From the NCBI GenBank assembly GCA_021234535.1, contig CM037842.1:23995106-24059105 (forward strand): a stretch of 64,000 bases of DNA, in the 5' to 3' direction. Made by a program: the position numbers and the translations under genes. This stretch comes from Stichopus chloronotus (Eukaryota; Echinodermata; Holothuroidea; Aspidochirotida; Stichopodidae). Every line of letters begins with the position of its first letter. Position 1 is the stretch's first letter. Shown here one piece after another: positions 12,995 through 24,403 of the stretch. The notes under the pieces were generated by a model. The model saw only the letters and a list, made by a program, of their open reading frames with translations, was not told the DNA's origin and ran no database searches.

Positions 12995-14421
12995 CAGGGT
13001 TTCCCCTAGGTTTTTCAGAGTATGAGGCGGCGAGGGCGAATTACTTGACGCCGCCATTAATTTTGGGTGCAAATCCGTACTAAGTAGGTTCTTGAAGATT
13101 AGGTGATTTTGACCATGATATAAACAGGGTCGGAAAAAGTGTAAATTTTCTGGGAGACTAGTTACCATATAGTCGGAGTTTCCCGCCAGACCTAACATGG
13201 CGCTGTAGGCGTCATTCGATAGCCAAGCGATTGTCATACCAGCGTGGGGTCAATGGGCCCGCCATAGGGCCCCTTGTGAGGTTCATGGACGATCCCGGTA
13301 GGGGTCCAGGGTGCAAAGCAGCCGGAAACTCAGCGATTTTAGCGTTTTTAGACATGTCCGAATCATTTGAAACCCATGCTTAATTTCAACTCTACATGTT
13401 GAAAACTGTTACTGTATCAGGTGAAAACACGATAGTTTGATCAGAAAAATAATAATTGATATTGCTTCAAAATCAAAATGTTCTGTGAAATGTTGCTCAT
13501 GTCATGTAGAGTAAACTGTATTACATACATTTTTGAAGTTGAAATGTCCCTAAAAGTTTCGTGAAAAGAATCACGTAAGATCGTGCGCAGCCTTCTGAAA
13601 ATTTGAAGTAATGGTATCCTAATGCAGTGGACGTATATCGAATAGCCTAACCACATTGGCAATTCATATTTCCGTATTACAGGGAAGTTGCAGGTTTCAG
13701 AGTTTTTTTTTTTTGGTTCATTGATCCTACTAGTAGTCACTTTAAAATGTTTGGACTAAAGGTTTGAAGAAGCAGACTATTGGTTTCATGAAGCGTTTTG
13801 GACATAGAAATATGAGTTCGTTTTTGTATTTCTGTGGGTTGTGATATGTCCACTAGCTGTCATACTGCAAATAATTTGCGCATTCAGGCGTGGCAGGCCT
13901 AAGCTTATGCTTTTTAATTGACATTGAATGGAGTAAAGGAGGTATACGTAGACTCTTCTGCAAACATTTCCCAACGGTTGTTTTTCACATATATAACTTG
14001 AAAAATATTGATCATGAGTAAAAAATAAGGGTATTATATGACACCAGTAGTAATTTACTTCAATTTTTGTTGACGATTGAAAGTGGATGGGGCATATGGG
14101 ATACACATTTGAATGGATTTATTCACCAGTTATTTTCGGACGTAACTATTTAGGAAACCACATACATGTGTGATCTCTACCATTCTGTGATTGAAAGTTC
14201 GAAATAAGCATGGTACTGTATGTACTGTACAAGATAAACACGGCCAGAAGTACAGAAGCGGATTTCCCGCGAGACTTCCCGGGAAGGAGCCTCTCGCTTC
14301 CTGACTTTTTCTAGCCCTGGATATAAACGTGTGAGGCGGTAATTACCGCATTTTTTGGCGAGGCGGTCTTAAAAAGTTGCGAGGCGGCCGCCTCTGCAAT
14401 TAAGTACTAGGGGAAACCCTG
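12995..14421. mobile_element. MITE with 15-bp perfect inverted repeats, split by a later insertion
   Basis: The ends are CAGGGTTTCCCCTAG at 12995 and its exact reverse complement finishing at 14421. CAATGT stands directly outside both ends. Removing the nested element (13125-14319 and one copy of its 8-bp duplication) leaves about 224 bp with GGCGGCGAGG/GAGGCGG-rich subterminal parts. It is non-autonomous. The terminal sequence is hAT-like, but the flanking repeat is 6 bp, not 8. Confidence 0.75.
13125..14319. mobile_element. hAT-like non-autonomous element nested in the MITE
   Basis: The termini are CAGGGTCGGAAAAAGT (13125) and the complement of CAGGGCTAGAAAAAGT (to 14319). The 8-bp direct repeat GATATAAA occurs at 13117-13124 and 14320-14327, the duplication length typical of hAT transposition. 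It is 1195 bp with no transposase frame. Interior words recur near 29800-31100 and 38680-38720, so related copies exist in the window. Confidence 0.8.
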
Positions 14422-14529
14422 CAATGTACATAAAATAATGTATGTAAGGGGAGTCTACTGTACTGTTAGAACCATTCAAACTGAAGCTTTCTCGAACAAA
14501 ATTTAATTTAAATTATTGTTTATTTCAAG

Positions 14530-15640
14530 TTAAATAGTAGAGCCGATCTTGCATATACAGATGTGAGATAGTCACATTTGGTTTGGCGATCTGTGTTGAC
14601 GCTATTAAGAAGACATAGTAAAAATGAGACAAAACTGGCATTAAAATATTGAAAAAAACCTTGTGTAAGCTTTTCAAGGTTCCAAATTAAAATAATTTAG
14701 ATTTAAAACTAACAAATTAAAGCAATCTTAGATTGAAGGAACTTTAACTTACAGGTTAATTCGGGAAATACTGAATATACATAAGCATAAGACTGCTACG
14801 TTTATATTTTTTTTTTAACGTTTCTTGGATAACTTAAAGATGGCATGCACAGGATATGCACGAGATAGGTTGGGTTTGGCGTTCTGTGTTAGCACTAGGA
14901 GACTGAGTTAAAAAAAGTGAGACCAGATCAGCATGAAAGAAAAACAACACTGGAAACAAAAAAACAACAAGTTCTTAGATTGAAGAAACTTTACCTGACC
15001 GGTTAATATCGAGAAGTATTGTATACCTAAGCAGATGCCAGGTTTCACATCACGATGCAAAATTGCTAGTTTTGTTACTCGAGTCAGATAACTTTCATAT
15101 GATGTGCACAAAGGGATGCGGACTTGCATAAGAATGTGCAAGACAATCACACATGGTTTGACTAGGGAGATGCCACTCTAACGACATCTGCCCATGGTAT
15201 AACGTTCTGTGTTAACGCTGTTCAGAAAACTGGGTAAAAAATCAGACCAAACCCTCTAAAAAATTTTATTGAAATAATACCATGTAGGACGTGTGAAGGT
15301 GAAATGTTATATGATGAAACTACTTTATGTTTTACGCAATGCACCTTTGGCGTTTGAAACTACGCCTAGTTCGTTGCTAAAGGCATGGTTGAAAATATAC
15401 GTAGCAGAAACGCTATTTTTATGTCTCCTACAAAGTCTTATTTCAGTAGATGCTATAGGTTTCACATACAGATGCAAAATTGCTACTTTCATTCCTTGAA
15501 ACAGATAACTTTCATATGATGTGCACAAAGGGATGCGGGCTTGCATAAACAGATGCAGGATAGTCATATATGGTTTGACTAGGGAGATGCTACTCCAACA
15601 GCATCTGGCCCTTGTTAAACATTCTGTGCACTTTTTGCTG
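14530..15640 (+). repeat. Diverged tandem duplication, units roughly 290-415 bp
   Basis: CTGTGTT(G/A)ACGCT-type words recur at about 14592, 14883 and 15207. TCAGATAACTTTCATATGAT with GTGCACAAAGGGATGCGG recurs at about 15083 and 15500. GGTTTGACTAGGGAGATG occurs twice. The open frames at 15293-15567 arise from this repetition. Function unknown. Confidence 0.6.
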
Positions 15641-15968
15641 TGTCAAGTCGAATACAGAGTGCCAAATATTTGGCCTTGTCAATATTGTGGCCATGTGTGT
15701 GAATACAGTGCGAATATGTGACAGCTAAAAATATTTCATTCTTGATCGTTTGAACCATAGAGCTAGAATTCCATGTTGTACAAACGAAACAAGATAGAAG
15801 AAAGTAGGACACCCCGACGTAATTTTGCACAGGAATGTATCTGAACAGTTTCTTCATTCTATTGGTTGATTAAGGTTACACAACTGTGAGTAATTGCTAC
15901 ATCGTTTGATGACAAAACAAAATATAAATATGTAGGCCTCGATTACTGTACTACAAGGACCTGCTTTT

Positions 15969-17994
15969 GATTCATTGCCAGAGGCAGGCAAGGAATCTAT
16001 CCGATGGTGATGTTGTGTGTGTGTATGTGTGTGTGCATGTATGTGCGTGTGTGACGCCTGCTTGTAAACATGATATCTCAAGAAGGGTAACTCTGAGTGA
16101 TTTCATACTTGGCATGTAGATTGCCCTTATTGAGTAGATGATCCCTATTGTTTTTGGTGGAGGTCAAAGGTCATTTGGGGTCACCAGAGGTCAAAAGGTA
16201 AATACCTTGAAAATTGCTTGTAAACACAATATCTCCAGAACGATAAATGTGAGAGATCTCATAGTTAGCATGTGGATTGCCCATATTGAGTGGATGATCC
16301 CTACTTTTTTGGCATAGGTGAAAGGTCATTTAGGGTCATGGGAGTTCAAAATGTGAAAGACTTGAATATGCAATATTTAAAGAACGATCCTTCCAATAAA
16401 TTTTATACTTGTAGTGTAGAATCCTCTTGTTGATTTGATGGTTCCTACGCATTTTTGTAGAGATGAAAGTTAGTTTGGCTTTGGCGCTATTTGACATCAA
16501 ATTGTTAAAAATGAAAGTAGGTAATATTGGCATAATTAAGGATCGCTTGGCCTTCAGTTCTTATCGGTTGGCCTACAGTTTTCAATAGTGGGCCAAATAG
16601 TTTTGGCAGTAGCATATTGTCATTTAGCTTGCAGCACTTGAAGTTGGCCGCACTGTTTAGTCGAGAAATACTGTAATACCAGGGTAGGGAGTTGCCTGGT
16701 AATAACAGGGAGGTGCGCTGCTTTTTTGGCTTCTGGCATATATATTATGAAAATGAAATGCATGTTCACGTTTCAGAATATATTGTGAAAACAACAAAAA
16801 ATAAACCTAGTATTGTTTCCTGTTTTTTTGATGCACAAGAACTTCTTTTAGGACATACCATCATTGTCTCTTCAATAACCTTAAAGAAAACATGAAGACA
16901 ACATTAAATTTGATATCAAAAATTATTATTTGGCAAACCTTATGCCACTGTCCTCATAAGGACATGTCAGCATGCATGAATTGTAAATTGGAATTGATTA
17001 ATTAAGTATACCATGGGTTATTAGTTTTATAAAAAGAACTAAATTACTGATCATTTGGATCAAATACCCTTGAGCATGCATAAAACTGTGAATAATTGAA
17101 TGAATCAAATTGTAACTGACCCACCTCTGTTCAAATTGGTCACTGTTACCTGACATAATTTATCACAGTTGACTGCCAGTAGAGACCACAATGTCCAGAA
17201 TAAATCATACAGTCTGTTGAGCCAGGTGCTCAATGGACTTAACCATTTACTGTATAAACAGTGTCTCTGTTCGCCCTCTGAGCAAGGCTTAAAGTAGTTC
17301 AGGTAATCAAAGCAAGCTTTAAACTAAAGACTACTGTGTATCAAACCAGGGAAACTTGCACTGTGTGTTGTGTCTTTAAGTAGACTTAAGGCAAAGTTAC
17401 AAGTCTTGCTAGATTCTGGTTTAATAGGGTTATCAGTTTTTGTTAATTTTCAAGGACATCATAGCCATTGGGAAGGACATCACGCTAAAAATCAAATACG
17501 AAAGAGCTGCCACCAATAGCCGTAACTCAACAAAATAAAATGCTATAAGTTTGATTAAATAAATATGTTTGCAGTACCTTTTTATCAAGTTATTAGACAC
17601 GACAAAATACAATTTGTTCCCCTGCAGCATCATATCTGTTTGGGAGTTTTCTCATGTTTGTGGAGGTCAAAGGTTATTTGGGAGGTGACAAAAGGTCAAA
17701 ACCTTGTAGACATGATATTTTAAGGGTGATAAATATGAGGGATCTCATACTTAGCTTGTGAATTGTTCATATTTAGCATGTTGATGGCAATATAGGGTAG
17801 GTGATCCTTATTGTTTTAAGTGGAGGTGAAAGGTCATTTTTGGTCACAAGATTTCAAATGGTTTTGTCCTTACTAAGATGGTATCTCAAGTAGGATAACT
17901 GTGTGGGATGTCATGCTCGTCATGTGGGCGATTCATGTTTGTTACAATATATATCATGAGGCAAGGAATCACTAAGCCTTTTGGCTTTCTAGTT
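15969..17994 (+). repeat. AGGTCA-array element, copy A (interrupted)
   Basis: It starts with a GATTCATTGCC...GGAATC hairpin and a (GT)n stretch, then monomers with CTTGTAAACATGATATCTCAA and a perfect AGGTCA-A-AGGTCA at 16161-16173. Unrelated AT-rich sequence fills about 16540-17640. The array resumes at 17660 and ends with GGAATCACTAAGCC-TTTT-GGCTTTCTAGTT. Confidence 0.7.
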
Positions 17995-18315
17995 ATACTC
18001 ATCGTTTACACATTTCTGTGGAAACTTGCTCACTAGAACTGAAAACAATGTGCAAGTAAAACTCGTCCACATCGTCTCTTACATGGACGAGTTCCCACAC
18101 AAAGGTGCTTTATTGATTATGTTTGCATTTCACAGATTAGACTGATAAGGTTACAAGTCCCTTTGTTTTCAAAGATCATCCCTCTGCAAACGGATTTGAC
18201 TGTTCCATTATTTGGCTATATATTCTTAACTCGTCTACAATTCGCCCACTTCGTCTGTTTTGTTGGAACTCGTTCCCGTCTGCGTCTCGTGTCAACTTGG
18301 ACGAGACGGTACAGT

Positions 18316-20750
18316 AGCCAGTAAAGCTATGTTTAGTGTCTAGGCCTATTGCAATTGCACCTAGGGTAGAATGACACATCCCCTAATTAACCTAGAATAA
18401 ATGACACACCCATACCAGCTGAAACTGTTATGTCAGACAAAACCTATTTTATGCAACTTTAATGTAAATGTGACATTCAATGTACATTCCTCAAACAATA
18501 TCAAAAACAGATATTTGCTCTATCATTTCTGATGCTCAAAGCAAATTTGTTACTTATGTCATGGGGATATTTTTAAGTTCCTGCTTAGGCATGAGTTAAA
18601 AATTTGCAAACATTACCACAATTTGTGACCAAAATGTATCAATGATGCTTGCATAGTACAATTCTGGAAAGAAAAGACAGCATTTTTTGTTTACAAACAT
18701 CATTATTCTAAGTTGTGCAGATTAATTGCTTTTCATTGCTTCTTTTTGGTAGTGATTGACTCAAGATTACTTCATAGTCATTGCAATGTGTATTGCAACC
18801 CTCATTTCAAACTTAAGTTGAATCTGTGGATTACTCAATCTTGGCATCACCAAAATAAAGGAGAATGAGAAAGACATATTAATGCAAAGTTTTATCGATT
18901 TTAGTCAATTGCCAGCATGCCACAGCGCCAAACCAAAGCAGCATGGTTGGAACAAATATCTAAGTGTTGTTTGGTTTGAAGACAACTTTTTATTCATTAT
19001 TTCTTAGAAAAATAGCACTTGACATACAATTGTATGAGGATTTTTTGCAATTTGCATTTATTTTGAAGCCGTTATGAAAGAAATGAATGTGGTTAAGAAC
19101 TGAACGTAGACATTGCACATGGACATTGCACAAAACATGTTTGTGCGACAATCCGATGGTAGCAGCGATGTCACCACATTTCAGTTATACACCGCAAACG
19201 GATATGCCAGTCATTTTTAAATGCAAGGAAAGTTACATCCAGTAGAGTTGAGATGAATGTTTGTCTAACGTTGATTCCAAGTCAAAGGCAAGATTTTAAT
19301 TGGGCACAATGTCATCAAACACTTAGGAATAAACACATAAAACATAACAATACCTGCTAAAATTATTTACAAACTAATTCTCCTTCAAAGTATATAGATC
19401 TAAAAGAATTGCCACAGTTTGCACAGACATGTACTTGTACAGTGCATTAATTTCTACACAGCAACACAGGTAACACAGTAAACAGTGATTCCATGAAAAT
19501 TTCTGATAGACCAGGTCTAAGGCAGCTGGTATACCGATATCTGCTTTTTCTCATACCGATGCAGCTAGCTAGGCAAGTTCACACGTTACACATACATGTA
19601 CCTCATGGCTGTCATTTGACTTTTATGACTCCACCAAAGTTACATTGCGTTAATTTAGGTGCATTAAAATACTGTAATTCTAAGAGCAGAAATCTTGGGT
19701 ATACAGCAGTAGTGCTCAAATTAAAATAAGATTGTACAGCACTCTTAGCTTCACCAGGCCTATAATATTGTAGCCACACACAATTGGGGCAGACAGTGCA
19801 GGAAACTGGTACAATACAATCCTTTAAAGTGTATTTCTAACTTCTACTAATTTAAAGGGAATGTGTAGTTGTCCCTAATGTATTTTGAAAAGTAATCACA
19901 GTCTTCCAATTCTCTTCACATTTGTCTTATAGCATGTGGGTATCATGAGTCTATCACCTATCAAACATCTTGATCTTGAAATTGTGAAGACATGACTAAA
20001 ATATACAGTGTATGGAGCTCAACAGTAATGTAATGTGCCTTCATCATTCTCCTACCTTTGCTTGTGTTAGAAATGAGTAACTCCTTGGAAATACGTTTTG
20101 AATTTCAGGAGGCAGTCCACTGGCATAAACAAGGGTTACAGTATATGGAACCTTGAGTCAATCAGTTCAGAATGAGATGTATCAAAATACTGCTAAGTTG
20201 CTAAAGTATTACGTAACATTATCAAACATTATAATAAAAACGATAACAATTAATGATTAACGATTAACATGGTCATGAAAACAACACAACTTTAAATTTG
20301 GAATGAGAGTTTCATCAAAGACATGGTACCATTTGAAATGTTCACGTTAGTCAGCAATAATGCTGAAACTTGAAAATTTGGCTGTGAGTAAACTGTGTCC
20401 ATAGAAATGAAAGATAGCTAAAATTAAGATGGCAAACACTTGTTTTTGATGTTGTTTGAAGTAAATACGATGCAGACAACACAATGCCTCTCTGGACTTT
20501 AGAATGTGTTCATTGACTCAAAGTACTGATCAGCCTGAGGTACACTTAGTACAGATGTATAGACATAGGCTTAAGTATTTTCATGATATAGCTGAGTATC
20601 AGCATAAGGAATGTGTTGTGCTGCAAAATTAAGCAGCTGAAAAAAAATAATATTGTAATGAAAAAAGTCATTCTTGAATTAGAATAAGGGAGTATACTTA
20701 TTCAGTGTGGGATGACCTCATATTCCCTTTAAGTAAGTTAGGGAACTTGA
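18316..20750. other. No recognisable gene
   Basis: AT-rich, mostly unique-looking sequence. No ORF has domain features and no repeat beyond short words was identified. It may be intergenic or 5' regulatory sequence of the Ig gene. Confidence 0.45.
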
Positions 20751-20754
20751 GGTC

Positions 20755-22010
20755 TGTGTTATTATCAATATCAATCAGTGAGTTTACTTGTACAGTTGAG
20801 TATCATGTGGTAAATTGTGGAGACTGCTTGCTTCTCTGGGTTTGCTACAGATTTTGACAATTTTAAGAGACAGGAAGTTTCTGTGGATCGTTTGACTTCC
20901 AGTACTAAGTGTGCTTTTGAGGGTGATATTGCTTTAATATTAAAGAGAAACCAGGAACTTCCTTCCCTTATGTTTGGTCTAAACAGAAAATGAAGGATAG
21001 TGTTGCACCTCTCCAAGATTCTTCTGGCTGCATCATTAGTGATATTCGAAAGATTGCAGACAGTTTGAATAATTAGTTTTCTTTGGTGTTTACCGAGAGT
21101 TTGGATGACATTCCTGTTCTGGATTCTGGGATCTGTGATTCAATTTTGAGTGAACTTTTTTTTTTTCTGAGGAGATTGTTCTAAAGAAGCTATAGTATTT
21201 AAAGAAATTTAAAGATTTAAAGTTATGCAAAGGTCTTGGATGTTGATTCTGTCTGTTCTTTTGTACTGAATAAATTTGCTCATGTTCTTATCCACTTTCC
21301 ATGATTTTCAACAAATCAATGCATGAGGTTTTTGTTCCCAATGACCGGAAGTGTGGAAATGTTACTCTTATTTTTAAGAAGGGTAAAGGTAGTCTTTCCT
21401 GTACAGTAGCTATAGGCCTGTAAGTCTTACCAGTGTTGTTTCTAAATTTATGGAGCCGATATTATTAATATGGACATTGTGGTTATCAACCATTTTTATG
21501 TTAACTTATTATTGATTCGTTCCCAACGTGGTTTTCATCAGAAAAGATCTTGTGTGACTAACCTTTTGGAATTCTTGGAAGATGTTATCACATTTTGGGA
21601 TAGTTATAAGTTGATTGATGTAGTATTTGCAGATTTCCAGAAAGCCTTCGACAAGGTCCCTCGCAGTCACTACTAAAATTGCAAAGTCTGGATTTTGATG
21701 GCCAGCTTTTGGCTAGATTAAGGATTACTGGAGTTATCATGTTAGTAGCCATACTTCTGATTGGGTAAAGGTTTCTAGTTGTGTGCCTCAGGGTTCTGTT
21801 CTTGGTCCTTTGTTACACTATTTCTGGAATGTATTAATGATCTGGACAATACTTTTAGTTCTTCAGTCAAGAAATTTACAAAAACATACTCTGATGTTTA
21901 TTCTGAACATGATGCTAGGTGTTCAAGGTGATCTTGATAAACGTTGCAAGTGATCTGAAGATTGGCAAATGCTATTCAACTTAGAAAATCAATTTTCAAT
22001 AGTGCATAAC
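20755..22010 (+). mobile_element. Degenerate LINE reverse transcriptase, second copy
   Basis: Frames in order encode D-S-S-G-C-I-I-S-D-I-R-K-I-A (about 21010), F-S-L-V-F-T-E-S-L-D-D, then R-G-F-H-Q-K-R-S-C-V-T-N-L-L, V-F-A-D-F-Q-K-A-F-D-K-V-P (21625-21665), a V-P-Q-G-S-V-L-G-P-like text in another frame (about 21780), and a following degenerate tail. These are the standard ordered boxes of CR1-type non-LTR reverse transcriptases. Multiple frame changes make it dead. It differs in sequence from the 4.6-7.5 kb copy. Confidence 0.8.
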
Positions 22011-23632
22011 GTGAACTCCATGTTTTTTTTAACCAGTGCTGCTTTTCGCTGCCAATCAGATGGCAGATATTTTTCACAACATCAGCCCGTATCTGATCTG
22101 ATATTTTTGCTAGATCAATGCTTTAGCATTTCACAGATTGACTGAGCATTCTGTACACTGCTATTCCTTATACTGTACCTTTGCAATCTTAAACCATGCC
22201 AGTGAATGCCAATGCAACCCATTTTTTTACCTTTTTCAGACAGAGAATAGCTCTTCAAAGTTGTAAGACATTTCTCAATTACTACCCTGGTTCATGGGTT
22301 GTAATGCCACATGGTGCAACTATATTTAGGTTGCTGAGCATTGGCAAATTGAATTTGCTTAATTTTGCTAGTCCAGTATTTTACTGATACTGATAGCATA
22401 TATGCACAATCTGATGCATGTTCTGGATATCTGTTAAGCCCTAATTATGAGCTATCAGCAGACACTACTTGTTACTGAATTGTCTGTACTGTATGGTTTT
22501 CCATTAAATGCTATTGTACCCTTCTAATGAGTCTACTCTAACTAAACCATTAAACTGAACTAAACCAAACCAAACTAAACTAAACAAAGATCCATGTGGG
22601 TAATCAAGTTCATTAGTTAGACATGTACAGTAACATGTTGAAATGGCTACAAGTAGCTGTCAAGAAATCTAATTATGCAGAACATACCTCACCATGGTCA
22701 CTCATCTGGGTTTTCCAGATATATAGTGCTATTGCAAAGAGTACAATGTGTTCCTACTGTCAGTGAATGGGAAGTATTAAATTATTGGTCTATTAGTCAG
22801 GAGAAACCAGAAGCAGGTTTAGTGGGAAGGTACAGCACTACAGCTTAGTCCTTACACTCTGCATACTGCACATAGCCACAGGTACATGATGTGCATGGAT
22901 ATGGCCAAGCAATTTATGTACAGTGTGATTTTACTGTCAGTATCTTTTACCAACTCATTGGTCATTTGGTACAATTGTGTCTTATGATTTGGCTGTATTC
23001 ACAGTCTTTTAACCATGAAAATTCTTTGCTGCTATGATTTTTGTGGCAGAGACTCTCAGTTTTATAATCTTGTGTAGGCAGGAAGCATGGCCAGTTGAGG
23101 CATATACTGTACAGTATGCATGTGATAAAAAGTGAACAGTGTGAGGGCAGTGTCAAATGTGCGGGACACATGCAAAATGCGTGCATTTTGGTAAATCTGG
23201 TGTATCACTCCAATAGCTTGAACAAAAGGGATGTGCATTAATACTCACGCACTGGATCGCTACCTTCGTAAAACAAAGAAGTTGTATGTACGTTAAAAAA
23301 AAAGACGTAAATGCCAACAACTGTTGGAAATTTAGGCTTGCTATTGCAGTTTATAAACTTGTGTAGAATTTGATGAGTGCCAGAGGTTCTTGTGACTTTT
23401 ATTACATGCAGGTTTAGCATGCAATGTCTGGCTTTCTCGAGGAGTGTCATTGTTGGGTTTATTTTTTGTAATCCTCTGAATCACAACTGACAGTTTCAGA
23501 TATTTTTAGAGGAATATGTCGTTCAGTAATTCCAGTGCAGACACAAATCTTGGATCTAGAGACATACATATGTATTTCATTCTGTCTGAAATGTATTCGC
23601 CTAATGTTATTTTCTCTGTTTTATCTCATCAG
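22011..23632. other. No recognisable feature upstream of the Ig gene
   Basis: AT-rich sequence. A short run of ACTAAACC-like words lies at 22540-22590. No promoter motif is clear, though the transcription start of the Ig gene may lie here. Confidence 0.4.
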
Positions 23633-23710
23633 GTGTAAATTACACTTCTGCAAAAGTTAAAGGACCTGGTGTTTTCATTTATTCAGAAGCTTCCATAGAA
23701 AGGAAAACTG
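23633..23710 (+). other. Candidate upstream exon of the Ig gene
   Basis: A 78-nt interval is bounded by a good acceptor (TTTTATCTCATCAG) and the donor GTATGA. The signal-peptide exon has its own acceptor at 24338, so an upstream exon must exist, and this is the nearest candidate. One frame is open throughout and would be phase 1-1, but 26 open codons are easily due to chance. Most likely it is 5' UTR if it is real. Confidence 0.35.
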
Positions 23711-24348
23711 GTATGACACTTGATTATTATCTGTTCCAAAACTAAGAATAAATGGAAGCTGTTTTGCTCATGAATATTTGGAATTTTTTATTCTGCTTCT
23801 AAATTAATGAACTAGAAATCTATAACAAATTTATAAAGTGAGAAAGCACTTCCCAATAAACATTTATTGACCTACGACACAAAAACACAAAGCGTGCTAT
23901 GGTATGAATGTGCGGAACATACTTTGTAACCCTAGTAGCATTTTTCTGGACCATGGAAATAGTGCGAAAGTGAGATTTAAATTAACAGTGAATATTTACA
24001 AATTTCGTAAAATGCATACATTTGTACAGATGTTCTGTTTCTAGACTGTCCCTGGTTCTGTAGGTTGTTTTATAGTGTATTTTCATTAACAGTCTAGTAT
24101 GTCACAGCCAAAATGGGAAAAAAGAAATAAAAGAAGAAAGATTGCTACATCAAGTGGTTTAGGACAAGCAATGAAAAAGGAAAAAAAACACTTAAAGAGC
24201 ACATGCAGGGTGTTTCATAGCAGCTGTCAATTCATGGTAAAAAAAAGCTAACAAGTCGCAGTTTGAAGAAGAGTGCATGCTACAGTATATTGGTGGTCCT
24301 ATTTTTGATGTGGTATGTGCATATTTGTTCTTTTTCAGCTCAAAAAAT

Positions 24349-24403
24349 ATGACATTCTTCTTTTTTACCTGCCTGGTGCTGTTACCCTTGGTAGATGTTC
24401 AAG
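24349..24403 (+). CDS. Ig-gene coding exon 1: signal peptide
   Basis: The exon encodes MTFFFFTCLVLLPLVDVQ plus the first base of the next codon, then the strong donor GTAAGT at 24404. The run of F, L and V is a typical short secretory leader. A polypyrimidine tract and CAG end at 24338, so the transcribed exon probably starts at 24339 and the ATG is preceded by only 10 nt of exon. It ends in phase 1, as expected ahead of an Ig exon. Confidence 0.8.

Larger units (their letters stand above)
12825..18310. mobile_element. 5.5-kb element with inverted termini and 5-bp flanking repeat
   Basis: The left end reads ACCGTCTCGTCCACGTTG from 12825. The reverse complement of the right end, from 18310, reads ACCGTCTCGTCCAAGTTG; about 20 of the first 22 bases agree. 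ACAGT flanks both ends (12820-12824 and 18311-18315), as a target-site duplication would. The interior holds other repeats and insertions (12995-14421, 14530-15640, 15969-17994) and no transposase that I can recognise. The class is uncertain. Confidence 0.5.
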
